This document shows, piece by piece, positions 39,301 through 48,507 of a stretch of 56,390 nt of DNA (position 1 is its first letter; each line of letters starts with the position of its first letter). The stretch covers positions 1 through 56,390 of the IMG/VR virus record IMGVR_UViG_3300008450_000048. One strand, written 5' to 3'. The stretch is from a virus. A program made the position numbers and the translations under genes. The notes below the pieces were generated by a model. It was not told where the DNA came from. It did not search any database and was given only the letters and a program-made list of their open reading frames with translations.

Positions 39301-42300
39301 CGCGTCTGAGCGCAGGCCAAGCAATCCCTTGGCCTTCTGCAGCATCTCGCCCAACCACTGCTTGGCCTGGCGGATCCACGAGCCTGCCTCATAGCGGCGC
39401 TTCAGGATGTCGGTCGCATTGACCGCCCAGTACTCGCTCGGGTTGACCAGCTGATAGTGATCGTCAGCGCTTAGCGTGCCGTCGGAGAATGCATTGCGGA
39501 CAAGCTTCTGCGCAGCCTGATCACCGGCCATTGCAGGCAGCATCTGCTCAAGTGCAGCGCGCTGCTTTTCGTCAGCCTTCGACAGCGCTTTGCTGTACGC
39601 ATTCGCCCACTCTTTGCGGATGCCATCTTGCACAGCAGACGGCATCATCCGCTCGGTGTGGTGCAGGATCTCGTGAACAGCGGTGCCCTCGTTCGCCCTG
39701 CCTTTGAAGACCCGCATGATCTCGGCGGCAGGGTTGTAGTCGCCGGCGGCACCGCGCTGGTTGGCGGGCTGCTCGCGCACGCTGATGCCAAGACCTTCTG
39801 CCATGGCAGGGTTCTGAGCCAGCGCCCACAGCGCAAACTCGGTTGTATCGTAGTCGACCTCGTTGCGACGGCGAGCTGCCAGCAGTTTCTCGCGGACGAT
39901 GTCTGCGCCACGCTCGCGCTTGCTGAGGATGCGGTTGGCTTCCTTGGTCGCAGTGACATTGGCCATGCGGTCCGCAAGCAATCGCACCTGAAGCTCGAAC
40001 TCAGCAGGCGTGAGCTTGCCGTCGTCGAGCTTTTTGATGATGCCGTTTATCTTGCGCGACGCCTGCACACGCGGCGTGTCAACGATCTGGTATCCCTGGT
40101 AAGCCAGCTGGCTGATGCCGCTGCGGTCTTCGCGCTGGCTGAACGCCGGCATATCGCCGACCAGTCCTTCGCTCCAGGTCCACTCTGGCATCAAGCCAGT
40201 CTTTTGATCAGCAAAGACGGTGTCCTCGACCTTGGCGGTACGGTTGCTCTCGCCGTAAGGACCGTAATTCAGCCAGCTGTTTTGACCGCGGGTCTCGCTG
40301 GTAATCGCGCCTCGTGCGCTGCCAGTGAACAGACGCACGTGCGCCTGCCAGGCATTCTCTTCGCCTTGCTCCCGGAAGCCGGCGCCCTCGAGGCCATGGC
40401 CGAATGCATCATGCACTGCACGGAATAGGTCGTTGGCCAGCACACGCTTTTGCTTGCCGTACACCGAGCCGTACGGCCACGTGATGCCGGTGTCCTGCAG
40501 CATGACGTTGTCAACCGGCGCTTCGGTGGTGCCAAACCCCGCTTCGGTCGCAAAGACGCCCATACGCTTCTTGGCCCGCAGCTCGCGCATCGCGTTCCAC
40601 GGATTGCCGTCGTAGGGGTCGTTGGTCTCGTCGAAGAAATAGAACTTGTAGCCAGCCTTTTCCAACGCCTTGTATTGCGCAATGGTCTGACGGACTAAGT
40701 TCTCGTAGGCTTCCTTGACCGCTGGATCTTGAGGCGCATGAGGCATGTCCTCATACGCCTGCGCGATGCGCTTGGCGCGCTCTGGATCTACTTGGACGTA
40801 TTCGGCTTGACGCTTGAGGTCGATGCCGTTGTCTCGGGCGTACTGCTCTGCGACTGCGACGAGCTGCTCGTCTGGCCCCGTGGCGCCGTCAATGCGCGGC
40901 GCACCATCGAGCGGCGCAAGGCCTCTGCCTTGATCGCGTCCTGCTCGGTCTCCGGCGTCGCGTCGGCTGAACTTGATTTCGCCGGCATCGCCCCATCCGT
41001 ACTCGTTGCTGAACTCGGTGAAGACGCGCTGGACCCTGGGCGCGAGTACAGCTCTGGCCCAGTCGAGAACATCGGATCGTCCGGCGGCACTAATCCTTTG
41101 TACGTAGCTTTCCCCATTCGGGTTCTCCTTCCAATTATTTGTCGGCATGTCGCCATCGGAAGCGAACACACGGTATTCGAACTCAGGCAACACCCCTTCA
41201 GCAACCGAGACAATGTCGGACTGAAGTATGTCGTTTGTGATTATACCAAAGTTCACAACTCTTATACCAGTGGGCGAGCTAACAAAAGCGAAGCTGTCCT
41301 GCCAGCCTTCCTTGCCGTTGTCGGCCATCCACTGGCCAACCGCCTGCTCGAGATCCGCCGCCTCGCGGGGGTTGATCGGCCTGCCAAGGTTGATGTCCAG
41401 GCCGTTCGCGTCGCGCTTCGTGCCGGCGTAGAAGGGGCGGTGCCAGCCCACGCCCTCCTGCCGGGCGACCAAGCCGGCCACCGCGGCGTACACATTGAGC
41501 GCCTCGGCCTGCGCCGGGTCGACCTTGGATTTACCCTCTTCGCCCTTGGCCGGCGCCATGGCCACGCCAAGCTGGGTGCTCGGCGACACCTCGCCTTGCC
41601 ACACGCCGGGGACCAGGATGTCGTTGTCGACAAGCAAGCCCAACCGCATGGCCAGCATGTCGTTGCCCTGCTCATCAAAGAAGGTCTTCTGGACGGCCTG
41701 CTGGAAGGCGACCTGCTGCGCATACGGCGCACTGTGAATCCCCGGCAGAACGCCTGTGGTGCGGCCAGGACGGGCCTCAAAAGAAACCTGCCCGATGTGG
41801 CGCTTCAGGCCATCGCCAAAGTCAAACTTCGCCTGCTGCGTGTCGTCCTTCGTGACATCGTGTTCGAACGAATACTTGAGCCAGTTGTCGCGATGCTTTT
41901 GCGCATCGATGATGACGCGTTTCTTCTTGCCGTCGGCGTCGCGCTCAAAGCGGATCCAACCTTTCTTCTCGCTGCTTGCCTCGGTGCGCTTCTTAACTCC
42001 GGCGTTTTCCATCCGTGCCTTCATCGCCACCCAGATGGCAGCCTGCACTTGCTGCGGCTCCCAGCCCAGCTCAGCAGCCAAGCGGTTGGTCTCGTTCTCC
42101 ATGAACGCATACTGTGTCTGGGTCGGCGCATCGTTGTCGTACTGACCGGCACGCATCATCCACATGTCGATCGTTGCGCCCTGCTTGCCGGCGGTCGAAG
42201 GATCGATCTCGCGCAGTAGGTTGAAGAAGAAGTTGCCGGTCTTCTCGCCCTTCCAGAATGCGTCGACATCCTGCATCGCCTCGGTCGCCTTGCGATCCTG

Positions 42301-45300
42301 GCTGCCAGTCTTAACGCTGATCGGCTGGCCGTTCTTGTACTGCGCCCACGCACGCAGCGCGAACGTGGAGTTGGCATCAACTTTCGCCTGCGGTGAGTAG
42401 ATCGCCAGCAGCGCAACGAACTTGCGCGCTTCCTGCACGTCGCCGCCCACCATCTTCAGGACTTCTTTGCCGCTGTTCTCGTACCAATAGCGACCCGGCG
42501 CGCCCTCGTCCGCCAGCTGGCGCAGGATCTTGCGCAGTGTCGGAATCTTGCCCGGCGTGTTGAATTTCGCAGGCGCACCGATGTACTTGCCGTCCTTCAT
42601 GGGCAGCTTGTCGAGCACCGCGCCGGCTCGGCTGTATGCAGTCTTCCTGCCTTCCAGCGCAGCCTTGACTCGAGGCGCTGCAGACGTGGTGAACACGATG
42701 CCGTCTTTGGTGACGCGACCCTTCACGTCATCCGGGATCTGCGCACGGATAGCATCCGGGTCACCGTAGACCACGGCCGTGCCGTCCTTCATCGTGCGAA
42801 CTTCAAAGTCACCTACCTGTTCTGCGCCACGGCGGGACATGACAGGCTCGGCTGTCTGCTCTGTCTGAACCTGCACTTGCTGTTCAGCCAGGTTGCCTTT
42901 GCGGAACTGGATCAGCGCATCGCGCGCCACCATCTTGGCTTTGTTCAGATCGCGGATGTACTGGTCGACCTTCGCGGACTCTTTGGTGCCCTGAGTCTTA
43001 CCGCCCTTCAGCTTGGCAATCAGGTTGTCGACGACGGCCAGCCAGCGCCGCACAAAACCTTCGAAGCCCTGCGGATCTTGCTGTGCCAGATCAATCAAGA
43101 ATTCCCGGTCTTGCGCACGGTTGCCAAGGAAGTCGGCAACCATCTCCGAGCGCGTGGCCGGTGCAGTCATGAACGCCTGCACCTTAGCTTCACGCTCTGC
43201 GGGATCGGCAATCTTTGCAAGATCAGCCTTGTGCAGGAAGTTTTCGATGTAGGCGCGCTTGCCCTCATCGGTCATGTCATCAAAGATGCTGTCAAGCTGC
43301 GCGGTAAATTCCTGCGCAGACTTGCTGCCAGAAGCTGCCAGCTGCTCTGCTACGTGACGCAGCTCGTGCAGCACCGTCTTCGGTGCATCGATCGCTGTTG
43401 AATCAAGCGACGTGTTGACGAACGCAATACCGCCCAGCGCAAACCCGTTGTCGCCCCTTGGATCGCTGTATGCGACAACGCGATTGCCGGTGCCAGTCGC
43501 ATCACCAAAGATACGGCCAAGCGCGCTGACAGTGGTCTCTGCATCCGCATCGGGAGTGCCGAGCTTTGGCGCATCCGGCAAACGACCGCGGGTGACAAGA
43601 TCATCTAGGTACGCTTGTACGCTGGCTCGAGAATCGGGAGCGCGTGGATTTCGGGCAAACTCTGCAAGGACGGCGTCAGGCACCGGCGACTGTCGGTCGA
43701 GGAGGTCTGGGAGCTGTCTTGCTGAGGCTGCTGGTACTTCTTGTCCTTGCGCTTCTGCTTGGACGGCTTGAGCGGTTTGAGCGACACGGGGCGTCTCCTG
43801 TGTGGGGGCGTTCAGCCCAATGGTTTCCACGGTGCCGGCGGCGGTTCCGGCGGCGGGTAATGCTTGTCTTGTGGGGGCAGCGGGTACTTGGGCATCGAAC
43901 TTTTCGTATCCAGCCAAGCGGTACTTACCGCTCGGCATTTGCTCAACCTTCCAGTCGAGCGTGGGGAACATGCGCTGACGGCCAGGCAATGCCTGCCCGG
44001 CGTCAGCCTCGGTGACATAGCCATCTCCACGCCGGCCAGTCCATTGCTCAACCGGCTGTGTATTAGCATTGTTATCTTGCTGCGGATTCAAGGCAGCCTG
44101 AACACGTGCGGCCAGGTCCTGATCAGTGGCGCGCTGGTCAACCTGCGGCAGCCTACTTAGACCGGGAGGCAGTTCTCCGGCTCGGCCTCGAGCAGCCACA
44201 TCCGCCCCAGCATTGGCTGTAATGCTTCCGGCATCTCCACCAATTCGTGCGGTGTCATCGATACCAAGTCCTGGAATGCCCAGGCTTCCGCCAAGCTGAT
44301 CGCTCCCTGTGAGACTGCCCAAGCCAGTTGCGGCTCTAGTTGCGCTATCTGTGCTGACATCAGGAACCTCCGTAGAAGCAGGAACAATGATCGGAGCCAG
44401 GCCAGCCTTCGCGCTTGGGCTGTCGGCAGGTGTGAAGTTCATCTCGCTGCGCATAGGCGCAGCTGTAGCAACGTCGCCGGGTGGGCGCGTTGTCTGCGAA
44501 GGGTCAATCAGTGTCGGGTCATACGTCTTGGGATCCAGCAGGTACGTGGCTGTGAGATCACCCGCGCTGGCCATCTGATCCTGCTGTTGCTGCTGCTGCG
44601 CGTCTTTGTACTGACTGCGAATGGCAGCTGCACTGAATGGCGCCGACGTGACGAGCGCGGTTCCCATTGCTTCTGGAACGCCCTCAAACAGCGACTGCTT
44701 AGGATCGACAGTGCGAGTCACCACGTTACTGCCCAGCTGCGTGCCGCCCTCCTCGAGCTGCTCACCGACCAGATCTTTGCCGGCGGTCTTTGCCATCCCC
44801 TTGACGGTCAGCGCCTCTGCCGCAGTCTTACCCAAGCCTCGAGAAGCGATCGCAGCCTCAGCACCAGCGTAGCCAAGCAGACCAAGCGGAGCGGTAATTA
44901 GAGCCGCCATCCTGGCCTTGGTCGTGGCGATCTCTTCGATCGCCTGCGACTCAGTCTTGCCTTCCTTAACCAGCTTCTGGAAGTCGGGGTTCTGCCTCCA
45001 AACGGACAGAGGAACTTTGTCCCGGTCGGTCAGGTTTTCGTACACGTTGCCAGCCGCATCACCGCCAGCCATGACCATGGATGCACCCACGCCGCCGGTC
45101 GTTGTGCCGATGGCTCTACCGGCTGTGGAAAGACCGCCGCCGGTGATTGCCTCGCTCACAGCGACAGCAGGACTCACCCGGCCAGCAACATTCACTGCGC
45201 CAGATGTAGCCGCGCCGACCACTCGTGCTGCGCCCACAATGCCAAGGAAGTTCGGCAACTGTTTGGCAGCTTCAGAAATAGTCAGCGTTGGGTCAGTGAC

Positions 45301-46101
45301 GAGCTGCTGCACTGTCGCCACGTACTGATTGAAGAAACCTTCTTCGCTGAGAACACGCTCCCTGAAACGCTCACGGCTTGCCTTCAGGACATCGGACTCT
45401 GCCGCCTGCAGTTCCTTCTGCGTCTCGCGCAGTGTCTGAGCAATCTCGCTGCTGGGCGCAATGATGTTGATGGGTAGTTGAACGAGACCGACACCACCCT
45501 GCGACAGACTTGAGATTGTGTCGATCGCCCACTCACCAGGCGTTCTAAACTCTTCTGCCTTGGCGTCGCGTGCTCCACGAATATTGACCGGGTCTTTTGC
45601 TTTCTTTACCAGCTCACCAAAGCTTGGCGCGTTGACGCGCTCCATACCTTTGGCAGTACGCTGAACGACTGCGTTGTCGCTCTTTGCCAATCCGCTGCGC
45701 ACAAGGTCAGCTTGAGATGCAGTCTCGGAAGAGATGGGGCCGGCACCGTACGACAAACGGCGATCCAAGTCAGAACGCACTTGCTCGGGCGTGGCTTTGT
45801 AACCATCCATCACGCTCTTTGGTTCCGGCTTGAAAAAGTCGGCCACGCGCTGAATGATGCCGCGCTCATCCTTGGCAGGATTCAGCGGGTTGTCGACAGT
45901 GTCGCGCTTGCCTGGCTGGGGTGCAGCGCGGGGAACTGATGTGGTAGCAAGGAACTGATCCCTTGCAATAGACAAATCTTCTTGCGGAACTTGAGGCGCG
46001 ATCACCGATTCAAAATACTGGTTACGAGCCTCTTCCTGTTCTTCAAGAGAGAGGGCCTGGAATGCGGGGCTTCCCGCTACGTCAGACCATTTCTTTGCCA
46101 T
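36370..46101 (-). CDS. Giant polyvalent virion protein (3243 residues, LPD38-like C-terminus)
   Basis: The N-terminus (MAKKWSDVAGSPAFQALSLE) is common to phage polyvalent proteins. A hydrophobic Gly/Ala stretch lies at about 285-335. A zincin-like motif VLHELRH is near residue 910. A long region with GAPGRYWYENSGKEV follows at about 1185-1650. A His-rich domain (FRAVHDAFGH, ENAWQAH) is near 1900, and a second zincin motif VHEILHHTE is near 2144. The C-terminal third (about 2600-3035) has the amphipathic and membrane-like helices of LPD38. It is probably packaged and ejected with the DNA to protect it or form a trans-envelope path. The peptidase roles are inferred only from motifs. Confidence 0.8.
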   Translation of the reverse strand: MAKKWSDVAGSPAFQALSLEEQEEARNQYFESVIAPQVPQEDLSIARDQFLATTSVPRAAPQPGKRDTVDNPLNPAKDERGIIQRVADFFKPEPKSVMDGYKATPEQVRSDLDRRLSYGAGPISSETASQADLVRSGLAKSDNAVVQRTAKGMERVNAPSFGELVKKAKDPVNIRGARDAKAEEFRTPGEWAIDTISSLSQGGVGLVQLPINIIAPSSEIAQTLRETQKELQAAESDVLKASRERFRERVLSEEGFFNQYVATVQQLVTDPTLTISEAAKQLPNFLGIVGAARVVGAATSGAVNVAGRVSPAVAVSEAITGGGLSTAGRAIGTTTGGVGASMVMAGGDAAGNVYENLTDRDKVPLSVWRQNPDFQKLVKEGKTESQAIEEIATTKARMAALITAPLGLLGYAGAEAAIASRGLGKTAAEALTVKGMAKTAGKDLVGEQLEEGGTQLGSNVVTRTVDPKQSLFEGVPEAMGTALVTSAPFSAAAIRSQYKDAQQQQQQDQMASAGDLTATYLLDPKTYDPTLIDPSQTTRPPGDVATAAPMRSEMNFTPADSPSAKAGLAPIIVPASTEVPDVSTDSATRAATGLGSLTGSDQLGGSLGIPGLGIDDTARIGGDAGSITANAGADVAARGRAGELPPGLSRLPQVDQRATDQDLAARVQAALNPQQDNNANTQPVEQWTGRRGDGYVTEADAGQALPGRQRMFPTLDWKVEQMPSGKYRLAGYEKFDAQVPAAPTRQALPAAGTAAGTVETIGLNAPTQETPRVAQTAQAVQAEAQGQEVPAASARQLPDLLDRQSPVPDAVLAEFARNPRAPDSRASVQAYLDDLVTRGRLPDAPKLGTPDADAETTVSALGRIFGDATGTGNRVVAYSDPRGDNGFALGGIAFVNTSLDSTAIDAPKTVLHELRHVAEQLAASGSKSAQEFTAQLDSIFDDMTDEGKRAYIENFLHKADLAKIADPAEREAKVQAFMTAPATRSEMVADFLGNRAQDREFLIDLAQQDPQGFEGFVRRWLAVVDNLIAKLKGGKTQGTKESAKVDQYIRDLNKAKMVARDALIQFRKGNLAEQQVQVQTEQTAEPVMSRRGAEQVGDFEVRTMKDGTAVVYGDPDAIRAQIPDDVKGRVTKDGIVFTTSAAPRVKAALEGRKTAYSRAGAVLDKLPMKDGKYIGAPAKFNTPGKIPTLRKILRQLADEGAPGRYWYENSGKEVLKMVGGDVQEARKFVALLAIYSPQAKVDANSTFALRAWAQYKNGQPISVKTGSQDRKATEAMQDVDAFWKGEKTGNFFFNLLREIDPSTAGKQGATIDMWMMRAGQYDNDAPTQTQYAFMENETNRLAAELGWEPQQVQAAIWVAMKARMENAGVKKRTEASSEKKGWIRFERDADGKKKRVIIDAQKHRDNWLKYSFEHDVTKDDTQQAKFDFGDGLKRHIGQVSFEARPGRTTGVLPGIHSAPYAQQVAFQQAVQKTFFDEQGNDMLAMRLGLLVDNDILVPGVWQGEVSPSTQLGVAMAPAKGEEGKSKVDPAQAEALNVYAAVAGLVARQEGVGWHRPFYAGTKRDANGLDINLGRPINPREAADLEQAVGQWMADNGKEGWQDSFAFVSSPTGIRVVNFGIITNDILQSDIVSVAEGVLPEFEYRVFASDGDMPTNNWKENPNGESYVQRISAAGRSDVLDWARAVLAPRVQRVFTEFSNEYGWGDAGEIKFSRRDAGDRAGRDQGRGLAPLDGAPRIDGATGPDEQLVAVAEQYARDNGIDLKRQAEYVQVDPERAKRIAQAYEDMPHAPQDPAVKEAYENLVRQTIAQYKALEKAGYKFYFFDETNDPYDGNPWNAMRELRAKKRMGVFATEAGFGTTEAPVDNVMLQDTGITWPYGSVYGKQKRVLANDLFRAVHDAFGHGLEGAGFREQGEENAWQAHVRLFTGSARGAITSETRGQNSWLNYGPYGESNRTAKVEDTVFADQKTGLMPEWTWSEGLVGDMPAFSQREDRSGISQLAYQGYQIVDTPRVQASRKINGIIKKLDDGKLTPAEFELQVRLLADRMANVTATKEANRILSKRERGADIVREKLLAARRRNEVDYDTTEFALWALAQNPAMAEGLGISVREQPANQRGAAGDYNPAAEIMRVFKGRANEGTAVHEILHHTERMMPSAVQDGIRKEWANAYSKALSKADEKQRAALEQMLPAMAGDQAAQKLVRNAFSDGTLSADDHYQLVNPSEYWAVNATDILKRRYEAGSWIRQAKQWLGEMLQKAKGLLGLRSDAPILRGLQAVLDGKGERLSPQMLANVDSFDDIRFSPRQQPIQGQKFYLKGETLTAKQRRIWQDYFLRMKQVQDAIAEQGGVVDEAQDVYLAEALSYGRLQEQLTEFKDKTVKPMLAKLRAAKLETSDLALYAYAMHAKERNAEMSSRNARLASDEGSGMTDQEADDIINAYQADGKLQDLQDIHKDLMAITSTTRLVLLDEGLISQDEFDAYENQYSYYVPLRGFITDESDLVSGEQVRSPRVGGGKGFNIRGKETVRALGRTSRAGHIIENIISDYERAIARAERNNVAKKFLDLVTTNPDPDLWEIDAKRTAASFNKQTGMVQYNKLIDKGEDTVSVKVDGKEVYIKVNDPLLVRALRQAGKDETGEVTKFLVKNLGWFTNLMRNTLTRFNPAFGVTNAVKDFGFASTSMLADLGPKGMALFIKNYANPKQSGPIYEEFRAAGATTGGWHMRNTKDMQKELRRMMTWEGGSGTKFATYRAAKGLLDTLEWVGQYSETQARFAAYKAAREMGLSPARAASIAKEVSTNFNRKGEWGSAMNTAYVFFNAGVQGTAKTLKNLRNPYVMGLMTALTGFSTALAFMAASTGGDDDDGQAYWDKIPDDIKQRNIIIMLPPGDPLIGTGYARVGSRGRYMKIPIQYGLNVFSTLGYQIADVLRHGEDAKRGKTVGQAAINMTSVVFGAFNPMGGAFDPSKPVEVALAAAPSIVDVGIQFGAGVDAFGKPTSPAKSPFDQRPDSENYTPAMAGSWEQRLARWLNSSTGGDAAVAGGIDLAPGTIRNVVRNVTGGTGDFLSSVFVNIPSKMMDPVADINSKDIPILKAFYGEADESTDLSEYYKRRADVMKAADEAGRRAKMGIKFEYDEENVGLQSLGKAAKVYTDLMSELRKRELEIASDDSLSKSDITQMRKDIQRERVSVARDFNALFMQMKRDVESGKFLSKEVLEYEPSEKVQEKAQDYKLERRQKLQDNKERAAGLR

Positions 46102-46104
46102 AGT

Positions 46105-47079
46105 TTATTTCCAGAGAGTTGAATAATCTTTTTTGCCAGTGTTCTTGTCACCAGTTTTTGAAGCCGATGAAGGATTAGCATCTCCCCGCGCTTCTCTCAT
46201 TTGCTTCAACACATTGTCGAGATCTTGTTTCAATTGATCGCGACGCTTCGGATCACGCTCATCCTTGATTGCTTTGCGAAGTGTCTCGGCTTGCGCCTCA
46301 AGCCGGACTTTAGGGCTGCTGCTGTTTGATCCACCACGACCAGTACGCGGGCGACTTGCGCTGATGGTCGCTGCATCAGCCCTCTGCTGATCGATAGGAA
46401 GCTTCGCCTCAAAACGCTCTTGCTTGTTTTCAAGCTCAATCTGCTTCAGCACACTGGTGCGAACATCCTTGTAGTAGTTGATGATGTTCTGATCAGCACC
46501 AATCTCAATCGCGGCCTTCGACTCGTCATCAATGCGTCGCAGTGCGCGCTGACTAGGATCACCAGCACCGTCGATGTAACCAGCCTTGCGGTAGACATCG
46601 CGGTACTGCGGATTCTGTTTGATCAGCTCAGCGAACTGCTCTGGCGTGGTACTCGGAGACTTGCCTTTGATCTGCGACGACAGTCCGGCCAAGCGTTGGG
46701 TGTCAGCCTCAAGCTGGGTCGCATCACGCTGCGCCTCAACCTCATCAGCGCGCTTGCTAATGTCAACCAAGTCTTGCTTCGCTCGTGCGCGGGTGGCCTC
46801 GAGCTTCTCTTCAGCCAACTTCGCTTTCAATCGCTCAAGCGCCTCAGCCTTCTCTTGAGCAGCCTTGGCAGCCGCGTCTTGGCGGTCAAGCAGTGCAGCA
46901 TCTCGAGCAGCCTGCCGCTCGGCAGCCGCTTCGTAGCTCTTCTCTTGACGCGCAGCGTAGGCATCCTCACGCGCAGCCTGGCGGCGGTCTGCAATGTCGG
47001 CAAGCATGAACCTGCCAAACGAATCGCCCGCGTCAGAAATGCCTTTACCGATTCCAGCCCAGATCAGACCGCTGCCCAT
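46105..47079 (-). CDS. Internal virion protein (coiled coil)
   Basis: A protein of 324 residues, MGSGLIWAGIGKGISDAGDS. Residues about 30-130 form a long Ala/Glu/Arg-rich coiled coil (REDAYAARQEKSYEAAAERQ). The C-terminus is charged and disordered. It lies between two other internal-protein candidates and the giant protein gene, in the place of ejection proteins in podoviruses. Confidence 0.65.
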   Translation of the reverse strand: MGSGLIWAGIGKGISDAGDSFGRFMLADIADRRQAAREDAYAARQEKSYEAAAERQAARDAALLDRQDAAAKAAQEKAEALERLKAKLAEEKLEATRARAKQDLVDISKRADEVEAQRDATQLEADTQRLAGLSSQIKGKSPSTTPEQFAELIKQNPQYRDVYRKAGYIDGAGDPSQRALRRIDDESKAAIEIGADQNIINYYKDVRTSVLKQIELENKQERFEAKLPIDQQRADAATISASRPRTGRGGSNSSSPKVRLEAQAETLRKAIKDERDPKRRDQLKQDLDNVLKQMREARGDANPSSASKTGDKNTGKKDYSTLWK

Positions 47080-47081
47080 AA

Positions 47082-47585
47082 TTACACCTCTTCTGTGTTC
47101 TCTTCCGCTGCTTGACGGAACACCGACGGATCAACTTGACTCATCGCCTGGTCAAGCTGAGACGTATCCAATCCTTGCTCTTGCAGATAGCGAAGAACCA
47201 TTTGCTTGAATGCCATCGCTACATTCTCCGGCTGCGGATCAAGACCAGACGCGTTAGCGATCTCCACTACTTCTTCGAGAACTTTCATCGCCAACGGCAC
47301 AAGCAGCTCGTCAGGTACTTGCCCGTTCGTTCTCTCATCTATAACTGCTGTGATATCGTAGGCAACATTCGCCAACGCATCTGTCAGATCGCCAGCAGAT
47401 TTCAACTGCTTTGATACATCCATGGCAGCTTCGTTGCTGTACAAAGACTCCATCGCCAGCGCAAGAGCTTCCTGAAACTTCGGGTCGCTTTCGTCAACCT
47501 CTGGCTCACCTTGATTGGCACCCATTGCCATCTCTGGCGGCATGCCCTCTGCTTCCTGCATTTCATTTGCAATTAATCCGGCCAT
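47082..47585 (-). CDS. Acidic virion-associated protein
   Basis: A protein of 167 residues, MAGLIANEMQEAEGMPPEMA. It is acidic and helical (DELLVPLAMKVLEEVVEIAN). It is two bases from the next gene and part of the internal-protein operon. No family is recognised. An operator-like string (47335-47350) occurs inside but may be chance. Confidence 0.6.
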   Translation of the reverse strand: MAGLIANEMQEAEGMPPEMAMGANQGEPEVDESDPKFQEALALAMESLYSNEAAMDVSKQLKSAGDLTDALANVAYDITAVIDERTNGQVPDELLVPLAMKVLEEVVEIANASGLDPQPENVAMAFKQMVLRYLQEQGLDTSQLDQAMSQVDPSVFRQAAEENTEEV

Positions 47586-47595
47586 GATTTACTCC

Positions 47596-48507
47596 TTATG
47601 CAGTTGGCATCGCGTACGGGTTGTAGGGCGCCAAGCGGCGGCGCATGTCTTCTGCGTACCTTTCTTGTGGCGTCATGTAACCGGCAACCAGACCGGTCTG
47701 CGGGGATTGCGCATACGTTCCAGGTGATGAAGCAGCAGGGTCTGCGTTACCAGAACCCGACCACCAGCTTGTGCCGACGTTTTCGTTGTAACGATTGCGA
47801 GCCAATTGAGCTTGCTCTTGCTCGTACCTGCGCTGCTCTTCCATCGCCTTCTGCTGACCAGCGCCTTGGATCGCGCCCCCTGCGAGCTGCATGCTGCCCT
47901 GCACAGCAGCCATCTTTCCGTAGTCACCTAAGCTGTTCCAAGCGCCGGAGATAATGCCGGGATTGGGAGGTGGCGCAGTTACGGCTTGAGCTGGTGAAGT
48001 CCAATATGTACCTGGCGTAGTAGCGGCACTAGCCGGCGCTGAAGATAAAGTTGTGCCAGCCGCGGTCTGGCCGCTCGGGCCAACGCTTCCGTATCCACCA
48101 GCGCCAGCAGGGAAGCCGCCACCAGCAGCAGACACAGCCGCCGCATTCGCTGCGTTTACCGCAGAAGAACCAGCTGCATAAGAGCCGGTAAAGCCGCTGC
48201 CAAGCGAGCTGCCTGCTGCTGAGAATTGGCCGCCCATCGCCGCGCTTGCCGCGCCGGTTAGACCAGACCAAGCGTTTGCGATGCCAGCCGTAGCGCCCTT
48301 TAGGGCGCCCCCTATAGTCCCCATAAATCCCGTGCTGGCAGAGGCACCTCCCATGGCCCCCATGATGGCTGCGCCACCAAAGTAAACGGTTGCCGCAGCA
48401 AGCAAGACTTTGCCGATCGGAGACTTGGCAACACTCTTGACGACGTTGACTACACCTTTGACGACCTTGCCAATTGCTCGGCCAACACTCTTAACAACTT
48501 TACTCAT
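47596..48507 (-). CDS. Gly/Ala-rich internal virion protein with amphipathic N-terminus
   Basis: A protein of 303 residues, MSKVVKSVGRAIGKVVKGVV. The first 50 residues are a repeated V-K-x amphipathic helix leading to a hydrophobic Ala/Gly segment (VLLAAATVYFGGAAIMGAMG). The middle is low complexity. The C-terminus has a coiled segment (QQKAMEEQRRYEQEQAQLAR). It should be a membrane-active ejection protein. Confidence 0.7.
   Translation of the reverse strand: MSKVVKSVGRAIGKVVKGVVNVVKSVAKSPIGKVLLAAATVYFGGAAIMGAMGGASASTGFMGTIGGALKGATAGIANAWSGLTGAASAAMGGQFSAAGSSLGSGFTGSYAAGSSAVNAANAAAVSAAGGGFPAGAGGYGSVGPSGQTAAGTTLSSAPASAATTPGTYWTSPAQAVTAPPPNPGIISGAWNSLGDYGKMAAVQGSMQLAGGAIQGAGQQKAMEEQRRYEQEQAQLARNRYNENVGTSWWSGSGNADPAASSPGTYAQSPQTGLVAGYMTPQERYAEDMRRRLAPYNPYAMPTA

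Noticed and set aside
40729-42219. 496-codon open frame on the plus strand
   Set aside because: It lies entirely antisense to the giant virion gene, has no recognisable domain and no operon context. Long antisense frames are expected in high-GC DNA.
47335-47350. Operator-like TATAACTGCTGTGATA inside the gene at 47082
   Set aside because: It matches about as well as weak real sites, but it is coding, has no -35, and no gene start follows; left as unproven.
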